Shown here: positions 1 through 7,882 of the stretch, piece after piece | Numbering within the stretch: position 1 is the first letter of the stretch | How the letters are laid out: every line of letters begins with the position of its first letter | From: an uncultured Dysosmobacter sp. | GTDB taxonomy: Bacteria > Bacillota > Clostridia > Oscillospirales > Oscillospiraceae | NCBI GenBank assembly: GCA_947625655.1 | Contig: CANQPD010000002.1 | Location: 124,001 to 188,000 of the forward strand | Length of the DNA stretch: 64,000 nucleotides | Direction: 5' to 3' | The notes under the pieces: model-generated | Told to the model about the DNA's origin: nothing | Seen by the model: only the letters and a program-made list of their open reading frames with translations | The model's database searches: none | Made by a program: the position numbers and the translations under genes

Positions 1-73
1 GTACTGTTATTTTTGTAACGATCGTCCGCAAGGCTGTATTGTACAGGATAGCCGCCCAAATTGCAAGGGCTTT

Positions 74-1306
74 TTAAAATTCCTTCTTCCCCTCCGCCGG
101 ATCGGGGGCGGCGGAGGCCGTCTCCGGCGTGTCCGCGGCATAGGCGGCGGTGTCCACCGGCAGATCCCGCCGGCGCAGGCGCACCTCCACCAGGAAGGCG
201 GCCGCGCTGTAGAGGCAGGCGCACACCGGCACGCCGAAAAACATGCCGGGGATGCCGAAAAAGCTGCCGCCCACCAGGATGGCGATGATGACCCACAGGC
301 TGGACAGGCCCGTGGTCCCTCCCAGGATCTTGGGGCCGATGACGTTGCCGTCCAGCTGCTGGAGGGCCAGCACAAAGATCACGAAATACAGCGCCTTGAT
401 GGGCGAGACCAGCAAAATCAGGAAGGTGCTGGGGATGGCCCCCAGGAAGGGGCCGAAGAAGGGGATGATGTTGGTGACGCCCACGATGACGGACACCAGG
501 GGCGTATAGGGAAAATCCAGAATGGAACAGCCCACAAAGCACAAAATACCGATAATCAGGGAGTCCAGCAGCTTGCCCCGGACGAAGCCGGAGAAGATGG
601 CGTCCACCTTGTGGGCGCCCCGCAGGACCCAGCGCACCTGCTCTTGGGGGAAGAGGCTGTATACGACCTTGCGGGCGTGGGCGGCGCAGCGCTCCTTGGT
701 GGCCAGCAGATAGACGGACACGATGATGCCCACCAGCAGGTTTTTCAAAAAGCCCAGGACGCTCATCACGCCGCCGGCGGCCACCACCATCACCGCCTGG
801 GCCTGGGGCAGCACATCCCGCTTCAGCCAGGTCTGGGCGTCTTTGAAGTAGTCGTCCATCTGGTCCGTCACCCACTGCTCCACCGTGGGGTTGCGCTCCA
901 GCAGATGCTGCACCCAGCCGCTGACGGTGCTGTAATAATTCTCCACATTGGACACCAGCTGGAGGACGCTTTTGTACAGCTCCGGCATCAGCACCGACGC
1001 CAGCAGGTAAAAAAGCACGCAGATGGCCGCCCAGGTCAGCAGGATGCCCACCGCCCGGACGCCGCCGCGCAGGCGCTCCCGCCCCTTGGAGAGGCCGGTC
1101 AGGCCCCGCTCGAAAAAGTTCACCACCGGGGCCAGCAGATAGGCCATGAAGGCACCGTAGAGAATGGGCTGCACCGCGGTCAGAAACTGCCTCCAGATGG
1201 CCAGCAGCTCCCGGCGGCCAAACAGCGTGTCGTAAAACAGAAGGATCGCGCCGACCGTACAGAACACCGTCAGTCCGATCCCTATGTATCTGCTTCTCCG
1301 GGACAT
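74..1306 (-). CDS. AI-2E family transporter (putative permease)
   Basis: A 410-residue multi-pass membrane protein of the AI-2E exporter/PerM family (PF01594). It starts with a basic stretch and a membrane segment (about residues 6-26), then has a second early segment near residue 50, a polar extracytoplasmic region (about 90-170) and a cluster of C-terminal membrane segments. The latter include the family-typical 'GPFLGAIP' and 'PKILGG' motifs. The ATG at 1306 is chosen because an AAGGTGG ribosome site lies 7 nt upstream; a longer frame exists but has no such site. Family members export small molecules or act as Na+/H+ antiporters, and the substrate cannot be told from sequence. It is transcribed divergently from the lipid-kinase-like gene that follows. 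Bases 1-73 hold no gene that I can see. Confidence 0.9.
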   Translation of the reverse strand: MSRRSRYIGIGLTVFCTVGAILLFYDTLFGRRELLAIWRQFLTAVQPILYGAFMAYLLAPVVNFFERGLTGLSKGRERLRGGVRAVGILLTWAAICVLFYLLASVLMPELYKSVLQLVSNVENYYSTVSGWVQHLLERNPTVEQWVTDQMDDYFKDAQTWLKRDVLPQAQAVMVVAAGGVMSVLGFLKNLLVGIIVSVYLLATKERCAAHARKVVYSLFPQEQVRWVLRGAHKVDAIFSGFVRGKLLDSLIIGILCFVGCSILDFPYTPLVSVIVGVTNIIPFFGPFLGAIPSTFLILLVSPIKALYFVIFVLALQQLDGNVIGPKILGGTTGLSSLWVIIAILVGGSFFGIPGMFFGVPVCACLYSAAAFLVEVRLRRRDLPVDTAAYAADTPETASAAPDPAEGKKEF

Positions 1307-1443
1307 GGGCCCACCACCTTTCGACAGATTTATTCTACACGGCAGGCAGAGGAATTGCAATCCTCATTTTACCGTGCTATACTGTTTTTTACACATTGCA
1401 AACAGGAGATTTTTTCGTCTTTTTTAATCGGGAGGCGTTTTCT

Positions 1444-2331
1444 ATGGATCGAAAAAAGCTGCTGATGATCGTCAATCCCAAGGCGGGCCGGAGCAAGTCC
1501 CGGAGCCCGCTGTTCGACGCGGCCTCCGTTTTCTCCCAGGCCGGCTACCTGCTGTCCATCCACAATACCGCCGCCCCCGGCGACGCCGTGGAGACCGCCG
1601 CCCGGGAGGGCGGGGACTATGACGTGGTGGTGGCCGTGGGGGGAGACGGCACGCTGAACGAGGTCATCTCCGGCCTGATGCGGCTGGAGGATAAGCCCCT
1701 GCTGGGCTACATGCCCCAGGGCAGCACCAACGACTTCGCGTCCAGTCTCCATGTCTCCGGGAAGCCCGCCGACGCGGCCGCCGCCATTGTGGCCAGCAGC
1801 CCCCGGAAGCTGGACATCGGCTGCTGGAACGACCGGAGCTTTGTCTATGTGGCCTCCTTCGGGGCCTTTACCCGCACCTCCTACGCCGCCCCCCAGGCCG
1901 CCAAGAACGCCCTGGGCCACTTTGCCTATATCCTGGAGGGCATGAAGGATCTGAACACCCTGCGGCCCTATCAGGTCAAGCTCACCGCCGACGGCGAGGT
2001 GCTGGACGGGGAGTACCTCTTCGGCGCGGTGTGCAACTCCACCTCCATCGGCGGTCTGATGAAGCTGGACCCGGAGCGGGTGGTGCTGGACGACGGCAAA
2101 TTCGAGCTGCTGCTCATCCCCAATCCCAAAACCGCCGCGGCCCTGCAGAACCTGGTGCTGGCCCTGCTGGACCAGCACTACGACCGGGAGGGGCTGGTGT
2201 TCCGCCATGTGTCCTCCCTCCATCTGGAGACGGAGGAGGAGCTCCCCTGGTCCCTGGACGGGGAGTATGCCCCCAGCGTCCCCACGGTGGACATCGTCAA
2301 CCGCCGTCAGGCCCTGGCCATGCTGCTGTGA
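1444..2331 (+). CDS. Diacylglycerol kinase family lipid kinase
   Basis: A 295-residue protein of the DAGK catalytic-domain family (YegS/DgkB/BmrU type). The N-terminus has the nucleotide-binding start 'IVNPKAG' (residues 8-14), followed by the signature 'GGDGTLNEV' near residue 68 and 'GYMPQGSTNDFA' near residue 90. Members phosphorylate diacylglycerol or related lipids at the cytoplasmic face of the membrane. The ATG at 1444 is set by a GGAGG at 1431-1435. The stop overlaps the ATG of the next gene by one base (TGATG), so the two are translationally coupled. A second, divergent member of the same family lies at 12059-12988. The lipid substrate is not determinable here. Confidence 0.9.
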   Translation: MDRKKLLMIVNPKAGRSKSRSPLFDAASVFSQAGYLLSIHNTAAPGDAVETAAREGGDYDVVVAVGGDGTLNEVISGLMRLEDKPLLGYMPQGSTNDFASSLHVSGKPADAAAAIVASSPRKLDIGCWNDRSFVYVASFGAFTRTSYAAPQAAKNALGHFAYILEGMKDLNTLRPYQVKLTADGEVLDGEYLFGAVCNSTSIGGLMKLDPERVVLDDGKFELLLIPNPKTAAALQNLVLALLDQHYDREGLVFRHVSSLHLETEEELPWSLDGEYAPSVPTVDIVNRRQALAMLL

Positions 2332-2942
2332 TGGGAGAGCTGGAGGCGCTGCGCCGCCGGTACGGCGGCCACGAGCCGGGGCTGCTGGGCGCCCGGCACG
2401 GCTATGCCGTCCTCTGTCCCCTGGTGGAATTTCCGGACGGCCTGCACCTTCTCTACGAGGTCCGGGCGGCAAACCTGCGCCAGGGGGGCGAGGTGTGCTT
2501 CCCCGGCGGGCGGATGGAGGCCGGGGAGTCGGCGGCGGACTGCGCCCTGCGGGAGACGGAGGAGGAGCTGTCCATCCCCCCTTCGGCCGTCACGGTGCTG
2601 GGCACGCCGGATTTCATCTGCAGCCAGCGGGGCTTTTTGCTGCGGCCCGTGCTGGGGCTGGTGTCGGCGGCAGGCATGGCCTGCCTGCGGCCCGCTCCCG
2701 CCGAGGTGGCGGAGGCCTTCACCGTGCCCCTGGCTTTTTTCCGGGACACGGCGCCGGAGATCTACCGCTATGAGCTGCTGCCCCAGGTGCCGGAGAGCTT
2801 TCCCTATGCGGCTGTCGGCATCCCCCGGGACTATCCCTGGGCCAGGGGCCAGACCGAGGTGCCGGTATGGCACTACCGGGGGCATGTGATCTGGGGCATG
2901 ACCGCCCGGATCACGGCGGATATCGCCCGAAATACGGAATAA
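2331..2942 (+). CDS. Nudix hydrolase, CoA pyrophosphatase type
   Basis: A 203-residue Nudix protein. The Nudix box is visible near residues 63-85: G, five residues, E, seven residues, then RETEEEL, with the usual final glycine replaced by serine. Just before it lies the CoA-pyrophosphatase signature: LLYEVR, then R, then GGEVCFPGG. NudL/PCD1-type members split coenzyme A to 3',5'-ADP and phosphopantetheine using divalent metal. The start ATG overlaps the stop of the lipid-kinase-like gene, so there is little room for a separate ribosome site and expression is probably coupled. A terminator-like hairpin follows immediately after the stop. Substrate specificity is inferred from the motif only. 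Confidence 0.88.
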   Translation: MGELEALRRRYGGHEPGLLGARHGYAVLCPLVEFPDGLHLLYEVRAANLRQGGEVCFPGGRMEAGESAADCALRETEEELSIPPSAVTVLGTPDFICSQRGFLLRPVLGLVSAAGMACLRPAPAEVAEAFTVPLAFFRDTAPEIYRYELLPQVPESFPYAAVGIPRDYPWARGQTEVPVWHYRGHVIWGMTARITADIARNTE

Positions 2943-2973
2943 AACAGGACTTCCACGGCTGTGGAAGTCCTGT
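2943..2973 (+). terminator. Hairpin after Nudix gene (repeat copy A, left flank)
   Basis: A perfect 13-bp stem (ACAGGACTTCCAC paired with its complement, loop GGCT) begins right after the Nudix stop. It lacks a long T run on this side. The same stem recurs at 3196-3229 with a different loop. Confidence 0.7.
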
Positions 2974-3195
2974 CAGGCTGTCGAAAAAGTCCGTTGGACT
3001 TTTTCGACAGCCTGAACAATGCCTCACTTTTTTGTCTGCTTCGCAGCCCAAAAAGCTGCCGCTTCGCGGCGCAAACGCCTGCTGCCACAGGCTTTTTGCA
3101 GGCATTTGATTCAACACGAGGGGGTTCCCGCCCCCTCGTACTCCCCCTGCGAAACGGAATTCTTTTTCTTCAAGCAGAGGTTTTTTGACAAGCTG

Positions 3196-3229
3196 AAACA
3201 GGACTTCCACATCTGTGGAAGTCCTGTTT
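3196..3229 (-). terminator. Hairpin between repeat copy A and the hypothetical gene
   Basis: A 15-bp stem AAACAGGACTTCCAC / GTGGAAGTCCTGTTT with loop ATCT. It sits 3 bp past the end of the minus-strand gene at 3233 and can terminate that operon. It has the same stem as the hairpin at 2943-2973. Confidence 0.7.
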
Positions 3230-3232
3230 GCT

Positions 3233-3766
3233 TTAATCCAGCACGATTTTTTCCGCATCGGCGGGGTTGACGGTGATGACCGCCTCCGTCAGCTGGAGGG
3301 CCACATAGTCGCCCAGCCGGTGGTTCCGGATATCCTCCAGGACCTGATCCTTATAGGTCATCATCAGCTCTATGCCGCTTCCCTGATGGTACCAGTACAC
3401 GCGGATCGTGCTCGCCAGCGGATCCCCATCCCAGCTGACATGGAGCTTGGGACCCACGGACTGATACTGGAAATCCATCCGCACGGTTCCCGGCTCCAGA
3501 TCTTCGCCGACCTCGATCCTGGCGATCCCCGCCAGTTGGCAGGCCCCTGTGCCATAGCCGCTGATCACGATTTTGTCCGCCTCCGGATCCACCATGGCAG
3601 TAACGCTCTGGTTCTGGAGCCGCGCATTCTCCGGCAGGCGCTCTCCGGCGTATGTAAAGGAGGAGTACTCCGCGAAGGCCACGCCGGCGCCCACGCCCAT
3701 CAGCAGCAGCCCGGCGCAGAGCATGCCCAGCATGATCCAGCGAAAGCGTTTTTTACAGCTGTACAT
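3233..3766 (-). CDS. Single-pass membrane protein of unknown function
   Basis: A 177-residue protein with a basic N-terminus, one strong hydrophobic segment (residues 11-31, rich in Gly/Leu/Met) and an extracytoplasmic domain with no recognised family motif. It starts 14 bp inside the end of the DUF1700 gene upstream. It is therefore the third gene of a PadR-DUF1700 operon and is probably co-translated. In similar operons the third gene is often a cell-surface protein, and DUF4097-like proteins occur there. I do not see clear DUF4097 repeats, so the function is left open. Confidence 0.8.
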   Translation of the reverse strand: MYSCKKRFRWIMLGMLCAGLLLMGVGAGVAFAEYSSFTYAGERLPENARLQNQSVTAMVDPEADKIVISGYGTGACQLAGIARIEVGEDLEPGTVRMDFQYQSVGPKLHVSWDGDPLASTIRVYWYHQGSGIELMMTYKDQVLEDIRNHRLGDYVALQLTEAVITVNPADAEKIVLD

Positions 3767-4679
3767 TTTCGCTCACCTCTCCTCCCTCTGTCTCGTCCGC
3801 CGCCTGACCAGCCAGGACGGTCACCGGCTCCTCCACAGACATCCCGGCGGTCTGCGTCGCGGGCCGGTGCCAGATCAGGCCGCTGCCCAGGCCCAGAACG
3901 CCCACGCAGCAGGCCGCGCCGCCCAGGCAGCACAGGGTCACGCCTACCAGGGGATACCCCTGGATCAGCAGCACCGCCAGCGCCCCCAGGCACATCAGCG
4001 CCAGCAGCCCCAGCCCCGCGAAAGGCAGGGCGCACAGCAGCAAAAACAGGTTCCACGCCAGCCACGCCGCGCCCCGGAGCAACCGCCACAGGCCCCGGCC
4101 CAGCCGCCGGAAGCCCCGGCCCAGGGCAGCCCACGCCGTTTTCCTTTTCTCCGCACGCTCCACAGGCTTTTCCTCCTTGTTCTCTGAATGTTCCGCTGTC
4201 ACCTGGGGCGCTTCGGCTTCCACAGGCTCCGTGACGCCCTGCGCCTCCTGCTCCGCCGCCGGCGTCTCCGCCCCGGGCCGCGCGAAGAGCGGCTTGTTCA
4301 GCCACCCCCGGCACCGGGCAGGCCAGCTCCTGACACGCTCCCCCAGCCTTCCAAGGCCCCCGGCGACGCCCGCGCCCAGCCGCCGGAAAAAGGCGGCGGC
4401 ACCGGCCATGCCCCGGCGCACGGCGGGCCAGGGGCTGGGAAGCCGCTTTTTCTCTTTGGGCGCCTGATAGGTGGGCTTCACATGGTAGGCGCTCAAAATC
4501 TCCGCCGTCAATTGGTCGATATCTCCAAAGTCCCGGATGGCCTCTTCCTCCGTCAGCCCGCCGTCCACCCGCAGGTCGATGTGCTGGGCGTATTCCGCCA
4601 GGATGTCCTGCTGCTCCGCCTCCTCCAAAACAGACAGGCGGCTTTGCAGCTCTTTTAAAAACGATTCCTTGTTCTTCAT
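3753..4679 (-). CDS. DUF1700 family membrane protein
   Basis: A 308-residue protein. The N-terminal ~70 residues are a typical DUF1700 domain: a helical 'FLKELQSRL', 'EYAQHI', 'GLTEEEAIRDFGD' pattern. A central low-complexity region rich in Ala, Glu and Arg follows. The C-terminal third has three or four membrane segments (about residues 190-275). DUF1700 proteins sit in PadR-regulated operons of Firmicutes and are thought to be membrane-associated signalling or permease-like proteins. The ATG overlaps the stop of the PadR gene by 4 bp. The biochemical role is unknown. Confidence 0.85.
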   Translation of the reverse strand: MKNKESFLKELQSRLSVLEEAEQQDILAEYAQHIDLRVDGGLTEEEAIRDFGDIDQLTAEILSAYHVKPTYQAPKEKKRLPSPWPAVRRGMAGAAAFFRRLGAGVAGGLGRLGERVRSWPARCRGWLNKPLFARPGAETPAAEQEAQGVTEPVEAEAPQVTAEHSENKEEKPVERAEKRKTAWAALGRGFRRLGRGLWRLLRGAAWLAWNLFLLLCALPFAGLGLLALMCLGALAVLLIQGYPLVGVTLCCLGGAACCVGVLGLGSGLIWHRPATQTAGMSVEEPVTVLAGQAADETEGGEVSENVQL

Positions 4680-4993
4680 GACCGCTGCTCCTTTAGAAAT
4701 CGGTTCACCTGCTGCTGGAACAGGTCCCAGTCCGCCTCCAGTTGATCCCGGTACAAAATGCCGGCGGCAGTGAGATGGTAGTATTTCCGGGGCGGGCCCT
4801 CGGTGGACTCCCGGAGGTAGGTCTCAAAGTAGTGCTCGTTGGTCAGCCGCTTCAGCAGGGGGTAGATCGTCCCCTCGTTGACGTCCACCACCTTGGATAC
4901 CTCCGCCACCAGCTCGTAGCCGTACATATCCCGCTTTCGCACGGATTCCAGAACGATCAGCTCCAGCACGCCTTTTTTGAACTGTGCGTTCAT
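4676..4993 (-). CDS. PadR family transcriptional regulator
   Basis: A 105-residue winged-helix repressor of the PadR family. The motif 'MYGYELV', the recognition-helix region 'NEGTIYPLLKRL', and the wing 'GPPRKYYHLTAAG' are all present. Such proteins usually repress their own operon and respond to membrane or cell-envelope stress or small ligands. The ATG at 4993 has a GGGGAG ribosome site. It is the first gene of a three-gene operon with the DUF1700 and membrane-protein genes. A good promoter with direct TACTAT repeats lies upstream. Confidence 0.92.
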   Translation of the reverse strand: MNAQFKKGVLELIVLESVRKRDMYGYELVAEVSKVVDVNEGTIYPLLKRLTNEHYFETYLRESTEGPPRKYYHLTAAGILYRDQLEADWDLFQQQVNRFLKEQRS

Positions 4994-5014
4994 AGCATCT
5001 CCCCTTTTGGTGTT

Positions 5015-5043
5015 ATTCTATACCAACTACTATGTATTGTCAA
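5015..5043 (-). promoter_or_regulatory. Promoter and candidate PadR operator
   Basis: Minus-strand -35 TTGACA (5038-5043), 17-bp spacer, -10 TAGAAT (5015-5020). TACTAT occurs twice on the plus strand across the -35/spacer region (5029-5050), and is a plausible autoregulatory PadR site. Confidence 0.7.
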
Positions 5044-5055
5044 GTACTATTCAAG

Positions 5056-5090
5056 AAAAAATACCCTGCCCTTCCGGCAGGGTATTTTTC
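5056..5090 (-). terminator. Intrinsic terminator of the antiporter gene
   Basis: A 14-bp stem AAAAATACCCTGCC / GGCAGGGTATTTTT with loop CTTCC, 8 bp after the antiporter stop. The T run lies on the minus strand. Confidence 0.85.
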
Positions 5091-5097
5091 CGGGGCC

Positions 5098-6054
5098 TCA
5101 CGCCACCAGCAAAACCACATAGGCGGCGTAGATGCCCAGCATCAGCACGCCCTGCCAGCGGTAGAACTTCCCCTTCACCAATGGCGGCGCCACCGCCACG
5201 CAGCACAGCAGCAGGCAGGCGGGCAGGTCCAGGGCCGTGGTCTGGCTGCCGATGGTCAGCTGCCCGTTGGAGACGGCGGAGCAGATGGGCAGGATCATGG
5301 TCAGGTCGATGACGTTGGCGCCGATGATGTTGCCAACAGACATGGAGGCTTCCTTTTTGGCGATGGCCGTCAGGGTGGTCACCAGCTCCGGCAGGGAGGT
5401 GCCGATGGCCACCATGGTGACGCCGATGATGCTGGAGGGCACGCCCAGCAGCAGGGCCAGCTCGCTGCCGTAGTCGATCAGCAACTGGGAGCCCTCCACA
5501 ATGGCGGCGATGCCGATGACGAACAGGCCCAGCTTTGTGAACATCTGGCGGTGGGAGGTGGTGCGCCGCTCCGGGCGGGCCTCCCGGCTCTCCTGCATGC
5601 TGGCCTTGGCGTCCACGATGTTGTTGCCCAGGTACAGGATGAACACCACAAACAGCAGCAGGCTTGGCAGGAAGGGCAGCACGCCGCCCCGGCACAGCAC
5701 CGTCAGCAGCAGCGCGCCGGACACCATCAGAATGGCCTTGAAATTGAACTGCTTCCGGCTGACCGCCGAGGGGATGCACAGCACGGAAAGGCCCAAAATC
5801 AGGCCCAGGTTGGCCGTGACGGACCCCACGGCGTTGCCCACCGCCAGATCCACCTCCTTTTGCAGGACGCCGGTGACGGACACCGTCAGCTCCGGCAGCG
5901 TGGTGGCCAGGGACACGATGGTGGCCCCGATGATGAAGCGGGGCACGCCGGTGGCCTCCGCGATCCAGACCGCGCCGTCCAAAAACCAGTCGCCGCCCTT
6001 GACGATGAGCAGCAGCCCTACCAAAAACAGCAACACCGTTACCCAAATGCTCAT
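5098..6054 (-). CDS. CaCA-family cation antiporter (YrbG-like)
   Basis: A 318-residue membrane protein with about ten hydrophobic segments and the two inverted alpha-repeat motifs of Ca2+/cation antiporters: 'GATIVSLATTLPELTVS' near residue 44 and 'GVTMVAIGTSLPELVTT' near residue 205. Family members exchange Ca2+ or other divalent cations for Na+ or H+. The upstream leader is a yybP-ykoY-type riboswitch. In known cases this element senses Mn2+ and commonly controls exporters of this family, so Mn2+ (or Ca2+/Mn2+) efflux is the likely job. It is monocistronic with its own terminator. Confidence 0.92.
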   Translation of the reverse strand: MSIWVTVLLFLVGLLLIVKGGDWFLDGAVWIAEATGVPRFIIGATIVSLATTLPELTVSVTGVLQKEVDLAVGNAVGSVTANLGLILGLSVLCIPSAVSRKQFNFKAILMVSGALLLTVLCRGGVLPFLPSLLLFVVFILYLGNNIVDAKASMQESREARPERRTTSHRQMFTKLGLFVIGIAAIVEGSQLLIDYGSELALLLGVPSSIIGVTMVAIGTSLPELVTTLTAIAKKEASMSVGNIIGANVIDLTMILPICSAVSNGQLTIGSQTTALDLPACLLLCCVAVAPPLVKGKFYRWQGVLMLGIYAAYVVLLVA

Positions 6055-6076
6055 ACTTCCCTACCGTCCTTTTTCC

Positions 6077-6240
6077 AAAAAAATCAGCGAGACCTCTCTT
6101 GCGCGCCGGCGGCGCCGGGTCTGTCCCGACGCGCCGCGCACAATAAAAGTCTCGCTTTTCAGACGTGCCCCGGGCCGCCCCAAGGACTGCCGGGATGACG
6201 AGGCACGTCACGCCTGATTCGCCGTAAGCTACTCCCTTTT
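6077..6240 (-). ncRNA. yybP-ykoY (manganese) riboswitch with expression platform
   Basis: On the minus strand the leader opens with AAAAGGGAGTAGC (6240-6228), a close match to the conserved L1 side of the yybP-ykoY aptamer. It closes with AGCGAGACTTTT (6156-6145), matching the conserved L3 side; AAAAG and CTTTT can form P1. Downstream, AGGTCTCGCT (6095-6086) can pair with AGCGAGAC and is followed by a T7 run, giving a terminator that competes with P1. This is the expected architecture of a transcriptional ON switch that opens when Mn2+ binds. It lies directly upstream of the CaCA antiporter. Confidence 0.88.
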
Positions 6241-6258
6241 ATCAAGTGCTGTAAGGAC

Positions 6259-6288
6259 ATTATATGGAAATCATATACTGTTTGTCAA
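6259..6288 (-). promoter_or_regulatory. Promoter of riboswitch-antiporter transcript
   Basis: Minus-strand TTGACA (6283-6288), 18-bp spacer, TATAAT (6259-6264), about 20 bp before the aptamer. Confidence 0.8.
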
Positions 6289-6299
6289 CGGAAACTTTG

Positions 6300-7418
6300 T
6301 CAAAGGGAGGCGTTTCCGCCTAAAATTTCCGGGTCGAAGCCAATGTCCTTCACCCAGACGGCGCGGCCGCCCTCCGCCGCGGCCGGGGCAAAGCCGCAGT
6401 CCCGGAAGAACCGCTCCGCCCCGCTGCCGGCGGGCAGGGAGACGGACAGCCGCTCTCCGCCCCGGGGGCGGGTGTGCTGCACCGCCTGGCCAATGAGCTG
6501 GACGCCGAAGCCCCGCTTCCGGCAGTCCGGCCGGATGCAGGCCAGGGAGATCCAGCCGTTCTCCGGCCCCAGCTGCACCAGGCCCACTGGCTCCTCCCCC
6601 AGATAGCCCACCAGGGTGGGCCGCGCGGCGGCGTCCGCCAGGAGCCGGTCCCGGTCAAAGGCGCGGCCCTGTCCGGCGTCCGCCCAGGCGGCGGACACCA
6701 GCTCCGCCAGCCACGGCCCCTGCTCCGGCAGCCGCAGCGGCTCAAAATACAGGCCCGGCTCCAGGCCGTTGGCCCGCTTGCGGGGCTTCTCCCCCGCCAA
6801 AAATTCCGGCGTCCGCAGATGGCTGTTGTCGTCCCGGAACGCCACCCGCAGGTCATCGCCCTCCGCCTCGATCAGGGAGACGGCGGTGTTGTCTCCCACC
6901 GGCGTCTGGGCCAGCTGCTCCACGGTGTAGCCCTGGAGGGCGGCCAGGGTCAGGCGGATGACGTAGCCGTGGGAGAAAACCGCCGCTGTTCTGCCCTGGC
7001 TGCCCCGGGCGATCTCCCGGATGGCCGCCAGCGCCCGGTCCAGCACCTGCCGGGGCGTCTCCGCCCCCGCCACCTGCCACCGCTCCGGGTGAAAGCTGAA
7101 ATTCTCCATCTGCTCCGGGTCCCGGCGGTAGATGTCACCCCAGGTCCGCTGCTCCCAGTCCCCCACGCAGATCTCCCGCAGCTCCCGCACCCGATGGAGC
7201 GGCAGCCCCTTGGGCCTGTAAATGGCGGTGGCGGTGGCGCAGGTGCGGTACAGGTCGCTGGCGTAGACCGCGTCGATATGGACGTCCGCGAAACGCCGTT
7301 CCAGGGCCCGGACCTGCCGCCAGCCCCGGTCGGTGAGGTTGCTGTCGTACTGGCCCTGAGCGATGCGGTAGAGATTGCCCTCCGCCTCCGCGTGGCGGAT
7401 CAGATAAATGCTTGTCAT
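6300..7418 (-). CDS. Histidine phosphatase-GNAT acetyltransferase fusion
   Basis: A 372-residue two-domain protein. Residues 1-200 are a histidine phosphatase (phosphoglycerate-mutase-like) domain with the catalytic 'LIRHAEAEGN' at residues 5-14 and the second histidine in 'FSHGYVIR' near residue 158. Residues ~225-372 resemble a GNAT N-acetyltransferase, with 'ISLACIRPDCRKRGFGVQLIGQAV' as the acetyl-CoA loop. GNAT-phosphatase pairs of this kind occur in Firmicutes, but the substrates are unknown. The ATG at 7418 follows a GGAGG; a frame extending further upstream lacks conserved sequence. Both active sites look intact. Confidence 0.85.
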   Translation of the reverse strand: MTSIYLIRHAEAEGNLYRIAQGQYDSNLTDRGWRQVRALERRFADVHIDAVYASDLYRTCATATAIYRPKGLPLHRVRELREICVGDWEQRTWGDIYRRDPEQMENFSFHPERWQVAGAETPRQVLDRALAAIREIARGSQGRTAAVFSHGYVIRLTLAALQGYTVEQLAQTPVGDNTAVSLIEAEGDDLRVAFRDDNSHLRTPEFLAGEKPRKRANGLEPGLYFEPLRLPEQGPWLAELVSAAWADAGQGRAFDRDRLLADAAARPTLVGYLGEEPVGLVQLGPENGWISLACIRPDCRKRGFGVQLIGQAVQHTRPRGGERLSVSLPAGSGAERFFRDCGFAPAAAEGGRAVWVKDIGFDPEILGGNASL

Positions 7419-7547
7419 AGTGCCTCCATGCATGTTTGATTTTGAAAACAGTATAGACCATCCAGCACTTTTTGGCAAATCCGTTCCCGCGGATTTTTTG
7501 TCGGTTTTCGGCCATACTACTTCCAGGCCGAAAAGGAGTGACTGAAT

Positions 7548-7727
7548 ATGAAGATGTGTACCGGATTTTGGGTCGGTATGAGCGCCGGACTTCTGACCGG
7601 CGCGGCAATGGGGATGATGGTGCCCTGCGGCAGAGATCCCATGAAAACGCAGGTGGGCAAGAGTATCCACAAGCTGGGTGTCGCCGTGGACCATGCCGTG
7701 GACAGCATCGTCTCTGAAATGCGCTGA
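7548..7727 (+). CDS. Small YtxH-like membrane-anchored protein
   Basis: A 59-residue frame starting at ATG 7548 with a strong AAAGGAG at 7531-7537. Residues 5-27 form one hydrophobic, glycine-rich membrane segment (FWVGMSAGLLTGAAMGMM). A short soluble amphipathic tail ends in SEMR. The shape fits YtxH-type stress-associated small proteins, although the match is only by architecture. It is followed at once by a strong terminator, which supports it being a real gene. Confidence 0.6.
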   Translation: MKMCTGFWVGMSAGLLTGAAMGMMVPCGRDPMKTQVGKSIHKLGVAVDHAVDSIVSEMR

Positions 7728-7738
7728 GGCGCAAAAAA

Positions 7739-7770
7739 GGCGGGGAGCCGCGGCTCCCCGCCCCCCTTTT
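7739..7770 (+). terminator. Intrinsic terminator
   Basis: An 11-bp GC stem GGCGGGGAGCC / GGCTCCCCGCC followed by a CCCCTTTTT run, 12 bp after the small protein's stop. Confidence 0.85.
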
Positions 7771-7794
7771 TGAGAAAAAAGAGAAAATTAGGGC

Positions 7795-7822
7795 TTGACT
7801 TTACGGATTCCTCTGTTATAAT
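7795..7822 (+). promoter_or_regulatory. Promoter of tRNA-Ser
   Basis: TTGACT (7795-7800), 16-bp spacer, TATAAT (7817-7822), about 60 bp upstream of the tRNA. Confidence 0.75.
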
Positions 7823-7882
7823 AATAACGCTGTCGCTTCAAGGCAGCGCACAACTGCATCGGTGGAAACACTTGACAGCTAT

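Larger units (their letters stand above)
2943..3229 (+). repeat. Structured intergenic repeat, copy A, bracketed by duplicated hairpin
   Basis: A 223-bp non-coding core (about 2974-3195) lies between two copies of the same terminator-like hairpin. It starts with an 18-bp stem (2975-3013, loop GTT). It then has a CTTTTTTG/CAAAAAG stem, a GCCTGC/GCAGGC stem and an ACGAGGGGG/CCCCCTCGT stem near 3115-3140. A second copy with the same order of stems is at 15280-15576. Several stem positions differ between copies by paired changes that keep base pairing. The right end of the core resembles the inverted left arm. No reading frame is shared between the copies. Confidence 0.8.
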
